Source: Snuella sedimenti
GTDB taxonomy: Bacteria; Bacteroidota; Bacteroidia; Flavobacteriales; Flavobacteriaceae
DNA: 64,000 nucleotides
Reading direction: 5' to 3'
Assembly (NCBI RefSeq): GCF_016428595.1
Contig: NZ_JAELVQ010000001.1
Location: forward strand, 248,001-312,000
Under the pieces are notes generated by a model. The model made no database searches. It worked only from the letters and a program-made list of their open reading frames with translations, and was not told where the DNA came from. This document shows, in pieces, positions 54,836 through 63,131 of the stretch (position 1 is the first letter of the stretch; the number at the start of each line of letters is the position of its first letter). The position numbers and the translations under genes were made by a program.

Positions 54836-55336
54836 ATGAAAAATACATTAAATATTTTTACGACCCTATGCATATTACTTCTAATTAGTTGTGGTGGCAA
54901 AGAAGAAAAAAAGAAAGACGGTTTTAGCTACGAAAAAAAAGCAGTAACCGAGCAAAAATCTGCTCCTACTGAAAAAGTACCAGCTTCCAAAAAAATAGAT
55001 CTTTCAAATAAAGGCGTTGGCCCAATAACCTCACTTACTCTACCTTCAGAAATTGATGAGACCATGGCGACCCATGGTGCCGAAGTATTCAAAAAAATGT
55101 GTACTGCTTGCCATCGCCCAGATAAAAAATTCATTGGCCCATCCCCTAAAGGTGTTTTAGAACGTCGTTCACCAGAATGGGTTATGAATATGATATTAAA
55201 TCCAGAAGAAATGGTTCAAAAAGATCCATTAGCAAAGGCGTTACTAATTGAATTTAACGGTTCACCAATGGCAAACCAAAGTTTATCACAAGAGGATGCC
55301 AGAGCTGTATTGGAATATTTTAGAACACTAAAATAA
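54836..55336 (+). CDS. c-type cytochrome lipoprotein at the head of the nos cluster
   Basis: A 166-residue protein with lipid cysteine Cys19 (LISC). A charged linker GGKEEKKKDGFSYEKK (20-35), nearly the same as that of the azurin lipoprotein, leads to a monohaem cytochrome c domain with MCTACH (Cys89, Cys92, His93) and GSPMANQ supplying the likely Met ligand. Clade II nos clusters usually carry small cytochromes that deliver electrons to NosZ; this one is the first gene and is followed after 22 bp by the fasciclin gene. Confidence 0.9.
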   Translation: MKNTLNIFTTLCILLLISCGGKEEKKKDGFSYEKKAVTEQKSAPTEKVPASKKIDLSNKGVGPITSLTLPSEIDETMATHGAEVFKKMCTACHRPDKKFIGPSPKGVLERRSPEWVMNMILNPEEMVQKDPLAKALLIEFNGSPMANQSLSQEDARAVLEYFRTLK

Positions 55337-55358
55337 CATCTTATAAAAATCAAAAAAC

Positions 55359-55934
55359 ATGAAAACAATAAAAAAGCTATTTTTTGTTTTCGCACTCTTA
55401 GCATTTGTTTGCTCATGCAAAAACAATAACAGTAATACCCCTACGACCAATACAGATAACAGTACTGAAAAACAATCTGATGATAAAACGGGACAAGCTT
55501 TCATTACCGACGATGAAGCCACTCCAAATTGCCTGCAAATTGCCATAAACTCACCAGACCACAAAACATTGGTAGCGGCAGTACAGGCAGCGCAAGTAGA
55601 AAATGCTTTGGTTAACGTAGGTCCTCTCACGGTTTTTGCACCTAATGATGCTGCTTTTGCTGCTTTACCTGAAGGCACAGTAGAAAATTTGGTAAAACCC
55701 GAAAACAAGGAAACTTTAGCTAATATTTTAAAGTACCATGTTACTCCTGGCAATTTAAGCACTACTATTTTAACCAAACTCCCAAAATTGGGACAGGCCA
55801 ATAACCAATACATAAAAGTAGAGGTCGTTGATGGCAAAGCTGTTATTGGAGGTGCCAATATTATTGCCTCGGTTAAGGCTGGCAATGGCATTGTACATGT
55901 TATCGATAAAGTATTACTCCCTCCAACCGAATAA
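55359..55934 (+). CDS. Fasciclin-domain lipoprotein in the nos cluster
   Basis: A 191-residue protein with lipid cysteine Cys20 (FVCSC) and a Ser/Thr/Asn-rich linker. One FAS1 domain (about 55-190) contains LTVFAPNDAAFAALP, the later YHVTPG strand and NGIVHVIDKVLLP, the family's end motif. FAS1 domains mediate adhesion or protein contact. Here it sits between the cytochrome and nosZ with tight spacing (22 and 30 bp), so a role in assembling or anchoring the reductase is possible; this is inference. Confidence 0.92.
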   Translation: MKTIKKLFFVFALLAFVCSCKNNNSNTPTTNTDNSTEKQSDDKTGQAFITDDEATPNCLQIAINSPDHKTLVAAVQAAQVENALVNVGPLTVFAPNDAAFAALPEGTVENLVKPENKETLANILKYHVTPGNLSTTILTKLPKLGQANNQYIKVEVVDGKAVIGGANIIASVKAGNGIVHVIDKVLLPPTE

Positions 55935-55964
55935 CATTATTAAAATCAAAAAAAACTAAAGACG

Positions 55965-57929
55965 ATGAAAAATATATTAAAATCAGCAGTTGCAATGCTA
56001 AGTGTGCTTGTTGCATTTACCAGTTGTAATAATCCCAAGTCCTCCAACTCTGGTGCATTAGCAGGCAATGTAGCCGAAAAAGTGTACGTTGCCCCTGGCG
56101 ATCACGACGAATTTTACGCTTTTATTTCTGGTGGATTTAGCGGTCAGCTATCGGTTTACGGACTTCCATCAGGGCGTTTGTTTAAAGTAATCCCTGTATT
56201 TTCACAAGATGCAGAAAAAGCGTATGGCTACAACGAAGAAACAAAACCCATGTTAAATACATCTCACGGTTTTGTGCCTTGGGACGATGCCCATCACCCA
56301 GATATCTCACAAACCAATGGTGTTATTGATGGACGCTGGGTATTTATAAATGGAAACAACACACCTCGAATTGCTAAAGTAGACTTGTCTGTTTTCGAAA
56401 CAACCGAAATTATAGAAATCCCCAATAGTGCAGGAAACCATAGTTCCTCTTTTGTAACGGAAAACTCTGAATACGTGGTGGCAGGCACCCGCTTCTCGGT
56501 TCCTATCCCACAAAAGGACATGCCTATTAAAGATTATAAAGGCAACTTTAAAGGCTCTTTAACTTTTATCTCTGTTGAGCCAGAACATGGCCATATGGAC
56601 ATTAAATTCCAGTTAATCATGCCCGGTTTCGATTATGACTTAGCCCACCCTGGGCGTGGGGCATCCCACGGCTGGTTCTTCTTTTCCACTTACAACTCTG
56701 AAGAAGCCAGTACATTAATGGAAGTTAATGCCTCCCAAAACGATAAAGATTTTATTGCAGCTGTTAATTGGAAAAAGATTGAGGAATATGTAAATAATGG
56801 CGGTGGTACCATGATGCCAGCAAATTATGCCCACAATGTTTATGATGAAGCAACCCATTCTGCTACCTCCACTATGAAAAAAGAAGTATTGGTTGTAAAT
56901 CCTTCAGAAGTTCCAGGAGCAGTATTCTTATTACCAACACCAAAATCCCCTCATGGATGTGATGTCGACCCTTCTGGTGAATACATAGTTGGTAACGGAA
57001 AATTATCGGCTAACTTAACAGTACATTCCTTCACTAAAATGTTAAATGCCATTGAAAACAAAAAGTTTGCTGGTGATGCCTATGGCATCCCAATTATAAA
57101 CTTTGAAGATGTATTAGCTGGTGTTGTTGAGCAACCAGGCTTAGGTCCTTTACACACTGAATTTGATGGTAAAGGAAATGCTTACACTACATTCTTTATT
57201 TCATCTGAGGTCGTAAAATGGAAACTAGGGACCTGGGAAGTTGTAGACAGACAACCTTGTTACTACTCTGTTGGCCATTTAATGATTCCTGGAGGAAATT
57301 CACAAAAACCATTTGGAAAATATGTAGTAGCCATGAATAAAATAACCAAAGACCGTTATTTACCAACAGGTCCAGAAGTTACCCAATCGGCTCAATTATA
57401 TGATATCTCGGGAGAAAAAATGGAACTATTACTGGATTTCCCAACTATTGGAGAACCCCATTATGCAGCAGGTTGTCCTGCCGACTTAATAAAACCACGA
57501 TCTAAAAAGATTTTTAACCTAGAAGACAATAAGCATCCATATGCTGCAAAAAGTGAAGCAGACACAAAAGTAGTACGCGATGGAAACGTTGTTCATATAT
57601 ACATGACAACAATACGTAGCCACTTCTCGCCAGACAATATTGAAGGCATCAAAGTTGGCGACAAAGTATATTTCCACGTTACCAATTTGGAGCAAGATTA
57701 CGATGTACCCCATGGTGTAAGTATGATTGGCGCTAACACCTCCGAGTTATTAATTATGCCCGGACAAACCGAAACTTTCCTTTGGGAGCCTAAACAAGTA
57801 GGTGTATGGCCATTTTACTGTACCGATTTCTGCTCGGCTTTACACCAAGAAATGCAAGGTTATGTTCGTGTGTCTTCTGCTAACTCTAACACAACATTAA
57901 AATGGTCACTCGGTGAAGATATTGAATAA
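55965..57929 (+). CDS. nosZ: Nitrous oxide reductase, clade II (Sec-dependent)
   Basis: A 654-residue copper enzyme reducing N2O to N2 in the periplasm. The signal peptide lacks twin arginines and has a lipobox-like FTSC, so export is by Sec and the enzyme may be lipid-anchored. The seven-bladed propeller supplies CuZ histidines, visible in DDAHHPD, PEHGHMD, AHPGRGASHGW, SVGHLM and GEPHYAAG. The C-terminal cupredoxin holds CuA ligands in CTDFCSALHQEM (Cys619, Cys623, His627, Met630). All ligand positions look intact. A terminator follows the gene, with the accessory genes downstream under a further promoter or readthrough. Confidence 0.97.
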   Translation: MKNILKSAVAMLSVLVAFTSCNNPKSSNSGALAGNVAEKVYVAPGDHDEFYAFISGGFSGQLSVYGLPSGRLFKVIPVFSQDAEKAYGYNEETKPMLNTSHGFVPWDDAHHPDISQTNGVIDGRWVFINGNNTPRIAKVDLSVFETTEIIEIPNSAGNHSSSFVTENSEYVVAGTRFSVPIPQKDMPIKDYKGNFKGSLTFISVEPEHGHMDIKFQLIMPGFDYDLAHPGRGASHGWFFFSTYNSEEASTLMEVNASQNDKDFIAAVNWKKIEEYVNNGGGTMMPANYAHNVYDEATHSATSTMKKEVLVVNPSEVPGAVFLLPTPKSPHGCDVDPSGEYIVGNGKLSANLTVHSFTKMLNAIENKKFAGDAYGIPIINFEDVLAGVVEQPGLGPLHTEFDGKGNAYTTFFISSEVVKWKLGTWEVVDRQPCYYSVGHLMIPGGNSQKPFGKYVVAMNKITKDRYLPTGPEVTQSAQLYDISGEKMELLLDFPTIGEPHYAAGCPADLIKPRSKKIFNLEDNKHPYAAKSEADTKVVRDGNVVHIYMTTIRSHFSPDNIEGIKVGDKVYFHVTNLEQDYDVPHGVSMIGANTSELLIMPGQTETFLWEPKQVGVWPFYCTDFCSALHQEMQGYVRVSSANSNTTLKWSLGEDIE

Positions 57930-57971
57930 ACAAACTAGGGAAATTTTGTTTTAGTGTTTATTTTCCTAATC

Positions 57972-58010
57972 AAGGCGAGAGTCGTGTTTTCGCTCTCGCC
58001 TTTCTTTTTT
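57972..58010 (+). terminator. Terminator after nosZ
   Basis: AAGGCGAGAG pairs perfectly with CTCTCGCCTT over an 11-nt loop, followed by TCTTTTTT. It should lower expression of the maturation genes relative to nosZ. Confidence 0.9.
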
Positions 58011-58049
58011 AAACACTAATAAAACACTAATCTTTTAGACTACTCAATC

Positions 58050-58640
58050 ATGAAAAAGTCGAATATCATCATGCTTATTGCGGCATTACTCCCTTTAGGA
58101 TTATTCCTTTTCCCATTATGGAAAATTACTTTAGAAGCCCCCCAGTACCCTACTCCTTTAGGCATGTATATACACATTAATGATTTTTCGGATGCCAACC
58201 CCCATGACATTAAGAACATTAATTTAATGAACCATTATGTAGGCATGAAATATATCCCTGAATCCATTCCTGAATTCAAAATATTCCCAGCTGGCATTCT
58301 TATTACCAGCCTAATAGGTTTAATTATTGCCTTTAAGGGCAACTATAAATGGTTTTTGTTTTGGTTTATACTTATGGTGACTTTAAGCAGTGCCGGCTTA
58401 TATGATTTTTACCTTTGGGAACATGATTATGGCCATAACCTAGATCCAAAAGCAATCATGAAATTTACGAATCCCGATGGTTCACAAATGGGCTTTCAAC
58501 CACCCTTATTTGGTAGTAAGGACATCCTAAATTTCAAGGCCCACTCTTACCCTCGTCTTGGAGCTTTCTTTTTAGGTTTGGGAATTCTCACATCATTGAT
58601 TGCATATTTTACAGGAAAGAAAAATATAAAAAAAGTATAG
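58050..58640 (+). CDS. Four-helix membrane protein of nos clusters, function unknown
   Basis: A 196-residue protein with membrane helices near 6-26, 82-100, 102-121 and 170-190. Between the first two is a soluble loop with PTPLGMYIHINDFSDANPHDIKNINLMNHYVGM (location given only), rich in His and Met, which may touch copper. It lies between nosZ and nosL, where clade II clusters often encode a membrane protein (NosB in epsilonproteobacteria), but similarity to NosB cannot be judged here. Presumed to help NosZ maturation or electron supply. Confidence 0.75.
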   Translation: MKKSNIIMLIAALLPLGLFLFPLWKITLEAPQYPTPLGMYIHINDFSDANPHDIKNINLMNHYVGMKYIPESIPEFKIFPAGILITSLIGLIIAFKGNYKWFLFWFILMVTLSSAGLYDFYLWEHDYGHNLDPKAIMKFTNPDGSQMGFQPPLFGSKDILNFKAHSYPRLGAFFLGLGILTSLIAYFTGKKNIKKV

Positions 58641-58671
58641 CTATGTAAAAACACCCTTAAAAACACTAATA

Positions 58672-59106
58672 ATGAAAACACTAAAACACTATTCAATACT
58701 CATATTACTACCATTACTTATTGGCTGTAATATAAAACCACAAGCTATAGACTATGGCAATGACGCTTGTCATTTTTGCAGAATGACCATTGTAGATAAA
58801 GTCCATGCTGCTGAAATAGTTACCAACAAAGGCAAAGTTTATAAGTTTGACGCCTCCGAGTGCATGATCCATTTCCTAAAGGAATTCGACACCAGCCAAG
58901 TTGCATTGTACTTAGTAAACAATTACACCCAACCCGAATCACTTATCGATGCGACGAAAGCGACATTTTTAATTAGCAAGGCATTACCAAGCCCAATGGG
59001 TGCTTTTTTAACAGCCTTTAAAAATAAAGTCGATGCAGAGCAAGTGCAAAACGAAAAAGGAGGCGAACTATATTCTTGGAACGTGCTGCAAACTGTTATT
59101 GATTAA
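58672..59106 (+). CDS. nosL: NosL copper chaperone lipoprotein
   Basis: A 144-residue protein with lipid cysteine Cys19 (LIGC). It shows the NosL signature DACHFCRMTI (Cys33, Cys36, Met38) and KVYKFDASECMIHF. NosL binds Cu(I) and delivers it for CuZ assembly with the NosDFY complex. It is 31 bp after the membrane protein gene. The C-terminus (LPSPMGAFLTAF) matches the conserved NosL end region. Confidence 0.94.
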   Translation: MKTLKHYSILILLPLLIGCNIKPQAIDYGNDACHFCRMTIVDKVHAAEIVTNKGKVYKFDASECMIHFLKEFDTSQVALYLVNNYTQPESLIDATKATFLISKALPSPMGAFLTAFKNKVDAEQVQNEKGGELYSWNVLQTVID

Positions 59107-59177
59107 CCGTTATCCCTCAACTAACTTAGAGAGGGCTTAAAACCATATTTGTTTAACATAATACAAGCAGAGCAATA

Positions 59178-59612
59178 ATGTTGTTAAAATTTTTAATATT
59201 TATTCATATTATCTGCGCTACCATTTGGACAGGAGGTCATTTAATTTTATGCTTGACTATTTTACCAAAGGCACTGGCTAAAAACGATTTTTCAATTATC
59301 GAAAATTTCGAAACCAAATACGAGCGCATTGGCTTGCCCGCACTGATAATATTACTGCTTACTGGTATTTACTTTACTACAGTTTACACAACAAATTTAT
59401 TGGATCTCAATTTTACAGATCACTATACCAGACACATTCTTATTAAATTTTTATTATTAATTTCAACACTGTTACTGGCTTTACATGCCAGATTTGTATT
59501 AATACCAAAGCGAGCACTTAAGCCTTTGAGCCGCCATATTATATTGGTTACTATATTATCAGTATTATTTGTATTTGTTGGTTTTAGTGCAAGGTCAGGC
59601 GGTTTACTTTAA
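59178..59612 (+). CDS. CopD-like four-helix membrane protein
   Basis: A 144-residue protein almost wholly made of four membrane helices (about 3-24, 47-67, 85-106, 119-139), with His residues near helix ends (FIHIICATIWTGGHL, RHILIKF, LHARFVL), like the CopD/haem-copper-associated membrane family. The position between nosL and nosD suggests a part in copper supply. Spacing to nosD is 6 bp. Confidence 0.78.
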   Translation: MLLKFLIFIHIICATIWTGGHLILCLTILPKALAKNDFSIIENFETKYERIGLPALIILLLTGIYFTTVYTTNLLDLNFTDHYTRHILIKFLLLISTLLLALHARFVLIPKRALKPLSRHIILVTILSVLFVFVGFSARSGGLL

Positions 59613-59618
59613 TTAACA

Positions 59619-60863
59619 ATGAGAATAAACACAACATATTGTCTACTTAGCCTGCTATTGCTATTCACTAGATTTGCCTATTCCGGCACTATTGAAGTAT
59701 GCAATGACTGTCCGATAACTAGCTTAAAGGAAGCCATTGCTTTTGCCAAACCTACCGATACTGTTTTGGTAAAAAAAGGAACCTACAAAGAACATAGTAT
59801 CCTTATAAACAAACCTCTTAGCATTATTGGCGAAAACTATCCAGTCATTGATGGGGAACGCAAAGGCGAAATTATCACCATTACTTCAAATAACGTAACC
59901 GTAGATGGATTATTCATAATTAACGTAGGTACAAGCTATACCGAAGATTACGCAGCCATTCGCATTAAAAAAAGCAAACACTTTACCATTAAAAACAATG
60001 TACTCGAAAAATTGTTTTTTGGCATTTACCTAGAAAAATCGAATTATGGGAAAGTAATCCACAACAAAATCATTGGAGAAGCCATAGAGGAATATAACTC
60101 TGGAAACGGTATTCAATTATGGTACAGTAACCACATAGATATTGAACATAATTATGTAGAGCATGTACGTGATGGCATTTATCTTGAATTCTCAGATAAT
60201 TGCACAATAAAAAATAACGTAAGTACTTTAAATTTACGCTATGGTTTACATTTTATGTTTTCGAACGATGATGTTTACCAGAATAATACTTTTGAAAAGA
60301 ATGGCGCTGGTGTTGCTGTGATGTTTTCAAAAAAAATAAAAATGTTGGATAATACTTTTAAGGAAAACTGGGGCACAGCTTCTTACGGACTACTCTTAAA
60401 AGAAATTAATGATGCTGAGATTTCCAGAAATACCTTTGAAGAAAACACCATTGGTATTAACATTGAAGGCTCAAACCGTATTATTTACAAAAACAACAAT
60501 TTTATTAATAATGGATGGGCTGTTAAAGTGCGGGGTGCCTGCTATACCAACAGTTTTTTAGAAAACAATTTCTTGTACAATTCATTTGACATTTCATATA
60601 ACAGCAAGGTAAACGACAATATTTTTGATAAAAATTTCTGGAGCAATTATACAGGTTACGATCTGGACAAAAATGGCATTGGAGATGTTCCATACCGTCC
60701 CGTAAAATTATTTTCGTACATCGTAAACCGTACACCAGAAACCATTATTTTACTACGTAGCTTGTTTATAGACCTTATTGATTTTTCTGAAAAAGTGTCT
60801 CCGGTATTTACACCAGACAACCTTTTAGACAACAACCCTTCAACAAAAAAAATAACATGGTAA
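59619..60863 (+). CDS. nosD: NosD, periplasmic beta-helix maturation factor
   Basis: A 414-residue protein with a signal peptide (ends near FAYSG). Right-handed parallel beta-helix (CASH) repeats rich in N and I run from about 60 to 330 (ITSNNVTVDGLFIINVG, IKNNVLEKLFFGIYLEKSNYG, IDIEHNYVEHVRDGIYLEFSDNC). NosD works with the NosFY ABC transporter to mature the CuZ site. The end overlaps nosF by 7 bp. Confidence 0.93.
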   Translation: MRINTTYCLLSLLLLFTRFAYSGTIEVCNDCPITSLKEAIAFAKPTDTVLVKKGTYKEHSILINKPLSIIGENYPVIDGERKGEIITITSNNVTVDGLFIINVGTSYTEDYAAIRIKKSKHFTIKNNVLEKLFFGIYLEKSNYGKVIHNKIIGEAIEEYNSGNGIQLWYSNHIDIEHNYVEHVRDGIYLEFSDNCTIKNNVSTLNLRYGLHFMFSNDDVYQNNTFEKNGAGVAVMFSKKIKMLDNTFKENWGTASYGLLLKEINDAEISRNTFEENTIGINIEGSNRIIYKNNNFINNGWAVKVRGACYTNSFLENNFLYNSFDISYNSKVNDNIFDKNFWSNYTGYDLDKNGIGDVPYRPVKLFSYIVNRTPETIILLRSLFIDLIDFSEKVSPVFTPDNLLDNNPSTKKITW

Positions 60864-61564
60864 CGATTCAGAATCTACATAAAAAGTTTAACAAAAATGT
60901 GGTTTTAAGTGGTGTTAACTTAGATATCAATGCGGGCGGCATCTTTGCTGTTCTTGGTCCTAACGGATCGGGAAAAACCACACTTATTAAGTCTATACTA
61001 GGAATGGTTATACCAAACGAGGGCAATATTAATGTACTTGGAAACAACATTAAAAACAATTCCAATTACAGGAGTCAAATAGATTACCTGCCCCAAATTG
61101 CCAATTTCCCAAGCAACTTAAAAGTTAAGGAACTTATTAAAATGATTAAGGATTTACGAGGCAACCACACTAAAGAAAGTGATTTAATTAAACTTTTTAA
61201 ACTCGACCCTTTTTTAGACAAAAAGTTAGGCAACCTATCGGGAGGCACCAAACAAAAAGTAAATATCGTTTTAACCTTCATGTTCGATAGTCCTTTGATA
61301 ATTTTGGACGAACCTACTACTGGATTGGATCCCATATCACTTATCCGCTTAAAGGAATTGATACAAAAAGAAAAGGACAAGGGCAAAACCATTTTAATCA
61401 CATCCCATATCATGAGCTTTGTAGAAGAGGTATCTGATGAAATTGTATTTTTACTAGAAGGTAAAATATACTTTAAAGGCTCTATTTCTGATTTAAAAAT
61501 AAAAACCAATCAACCCGATTTTGAACATGCTATAGCATCAATACTTACAAACAATCATGCTTAA
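60857..61564 (+). CDS. nosF: NosF, ABC transporter ATPase
   Basis: A 235-residue ATPase with Walker A GPNGSGKTT (about 34-42), Q-loop DYLPQ, signature LSGGTKQK, Walker B LIILDEPTTG and switch histidine SHIMSF. It is cytoplasmic and powers NosDFY. It overlaps both neighbours (nosD by 7 bp, nosY by 8 bp), so the three are translated together. Confidence 0.95.
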   Translation: MVTIQNLHKKFNKNVVLSGVNLDINAGGIFAVLGPNGSGKTTLIKSILGMVIPNEGNINVLGNNIKNNSNYRSQIDYLPQIANFPSNLKVKELIKMIKDLRGNHTKESDLIKLFKLDPFLDKKLGNLSGGTKQKVNIVLTFMFDSPLIILDEPTTGLDPISLIRLKELIQKEKDKGKTILITSHIMSFVEEVSDEIVFLLEGKIYFKGSISDLKIKTNQPDFEHAIASILTNNHA

Positions 61565-62339
61565 AATATTAAAATATAGTTTTTTCGATCTCATGCGTAG
61601 CCGTTGGAGCTATGTTTACTTTGCCTTCTATTTATTACTTGGCATTGTTCTCCTATTTTTAAACAACGACCTGTCTAAAGCTGTTATCACATTAATGAAT
61701 GTTATAATAGTACTAGTGCCCTTAATAGGAACCATTTTTGGCGTGATGTACTATTATAATTCCAAAGAGTTTACCGAACTTCTCTTAGCGCAACCTTTAA
61801 AGCGCTCTTCTATATTTTTAGGACAATATCTAGGCGTTGCCCTTTCCCTATCCATGAGTTTAATACTAGGCTTAGGCATTCCCTTTATGTTTTATGGCTT
61901 GTTTAAATCGACAGCAATATGGGACTTTTCCCTTCTGTTAATAACAGGTTCTTTTTTAACCTTTATATTTACTGCACTTGCCTTTAATATTGCCCTATCC
62001 AATGAAAATAAAATTAAAGGTTTTGGTTATGCCATCTTACTTTGGTTATTCCTTGCTATTATCTACGATGGCATGTTTTTAATGTCATTAATTCTATTTG
62101 AAGATTATCCTCTTGACACATTATCTCTTGTTGGCACCATGCTAAACCCCATCGATTTATCACGAACCCTCATTCTCTTGAAATTAGATATCTCCGCTCT
62201 TTTAGGATATACGGGAGCTATATTCAAACAATTCTTTGGCACGAACTTCGGATTGATTGTATCGCTTTCAACACTAACCCTCTGGGTAATCCTACCTGTA
62301 TTACGCATTATATACAAGTCAAAAAGAAAGGACTTCTAA
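61557..62339 (+). CDS. nosY: NosY, ABC transporter permease
   Basis: A 260-residue membrane protein with six predicted helices (about 17-35, 42-66, 96-120, 127-152, 161-185, 232-254). It contains the ABC-2 type YYNSKEFTELLLAQPLKRSSIFLGQYLG region typical of NosY. It forms the membrane part of the NosDFY copper-site maturation complex. It is followed by a 188-bp gap containing the nor promoter. Confidence 0.94.
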   Translation: MLKILKYSFFDLMRSRWSYVYFAFYLLLGIVLLFLNNDLSKAVITLMNVIIVLVPLIGTIFGVMYYYNSKEFTELLLAQPLKRSSIFLGQYLGVALSLSMSLILGLGIPFMFYGLFKSTAIWDFSLLLITGSFLTFIFTALAFNIALSNENKIKGFGYAILLWLFLAIIYDGMFLMSLILFEDYPLDTLSLVGTMLNPIDLSRTLILLKLDISALLGYTGAIFKQFFGTNFGLIVSLSTLTLWVILPVLRIIYKSKRKDF

Positions 62340-62359
62340 ATTTAATTCCAAGAACTGAC

Positions 62360-62398
62360 AAATATCATATTTTACACTTCACTTAACTACTATTTTTG
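62360..62398 (+). promoter_or_regulatory. Promoter and operator candidate of norCB
   Basis: AAATATCATATTT (62360-62372, an odd palindrome) is the reverse complement of a 13-mer in the nos operator. TATCATATTTT (62363-62373) is followed by 17 bp and a TATTTTTG -7 box (62391-62398), the same spacing as upstream of the nos cluster. Confidence 0.55.
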
Positions 62399-62527
62399 AA
62401 GTAATTTAAAATAGGATAAAAATGTCCTTTAATAGAATTGTGCTTTTAATCAACCTATTTCCAATTTAATAAGTAGAAATGGTTAAAACCACTTCGTAAT
62501 GTATAATACTAATCAAAACTAAAAACA

Positions 62528-62959
62528 ATGTTATCAAAAAAACAAGCACGAGCCTTTTTTCTTGGCGGAACTGTAATTACGTTTCTGATATTTATTGGTC
62601 TTACGATTTTCTCTTTTAGTAAAGCTCAAGACCAAAGCAATGACGAGAACATAACAGAAGCAGTTGTAAAAGGTAAAGAACTCTGGGAAGCAAACAACTG
62701 TATGGGGTGTCATACCATTTTGGGAGAAGGTGCCTATTATGCTCCAGAACTCACTAAAGTAGTTGAACGAAGAGGTGAAGGTTATATTAAAGCTGTTTTA
62801 ACGACCCCCGTAGACTGGGCTCCCAATGGCAGAAAAATGGTAGCCTATGGTTTTTCTCAAGAAGAAGCTGCCGACTTAATCGCTTTTTTTAATTGGATTG
62901 GGAAAATTGATTTAAACGGATTTGATACAGTCGTTTCTCCATTAGCGAAAGATGAATAA
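62528..62959 (+). CDS. norC: Nitric oxide reductase cytochrome c subunit
   Basis: A 143-residue protein with an N-terminal membrane anchor (about 10-32) and a periplasmic cytochrome c domain: CMGCH (Cys58, Cys61, His62) followed by the NorC-typical TILGEGAYYAPELTKV, and Met104 in GRKMVAYGF as sixth ligand. NorC passes electrons to NorB for 2 NO to N2O. norB follows after 169 bp, a gap almost filled by repeat family 2 copy C. Confidence 0.95.
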   Translation: MLSKKQARAFFLGGTVITFLIFIGLTIFSFSKAQDQSNDENITEAVVKGKELWEANNCMGCHTILGEGAYYAPELTKVVERRGEGYIKAVLTTPVDWAPNGRKMVAYGFSQEEAADLIAFFNWIGKIDLNGFDTVVSPLAKDE

Positions 62960-62979
62960 CTAACAGAAAATATAAACAG

Positions 62980-63033
62980 ATGAAACGAACATTAACAAAT
63001 TTTAAAAATTGCTTCACAAAAAGTAATGTTTAA
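62980..63033 (+). CDS. Possible 17-residue leader peptide upstream of norB
   Basis: Reads MKRTLTNFKNCFTKSNV and stops with TAA. Copies A and B of the repeat encode MKRALRNFKNYFTKGNV and MKRTLRNFKNYFTKGNV with the stop at the same codon. Differences between copies change amino acids, so coding selection is not proven. It may be a leader that couples or regulates norB translation. Confidence 0.25.
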   Translation: MKRTLTNFKNCFTKSNV

Positions 63034-63131
63034 AATTTTTAATGTGAGAACGAGTGCAACGAGAGCTTACATTCGTTCTTAATTTTATAATTAACATATA
63101 GTCAAAATAATTACTAAAATTTAAACGAATG
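62980..63131 (+). repeat. Leader-type repeat family 2, copy C (between norC and norB)
   Basis: In the same orientation relative to its gene as copy A. It starts with an ATG mini-ORF (17 codons), holds an A/T-rich stem (AAATTTTAAA / TTTAAAATTT) and a second hairpin (AGAACGAGTGCAA with TTACATTCGTTCTT), and ends TTACTAAAATTTAAACGAATG, whose last ATG is the norB start codon. It is more diverged than A and B are from each other, but the hairpin pairing is kept. Confidence 0.75.

Noticed and set aside
55328-55891. 187-codon minus-strand frame opposite the fasciclin gene
   Set aside because: Its composition mirrors the codon use of the fasciclin gene, and it would antisense the nos operon. The plus-strand FAS1 protein is clear.
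61084-61509. 141-codon minus-strand frame opposite nosF
   Set aside because: The ABC ATPase motifs on the plus strand are complete, and the opposite frame has no features.
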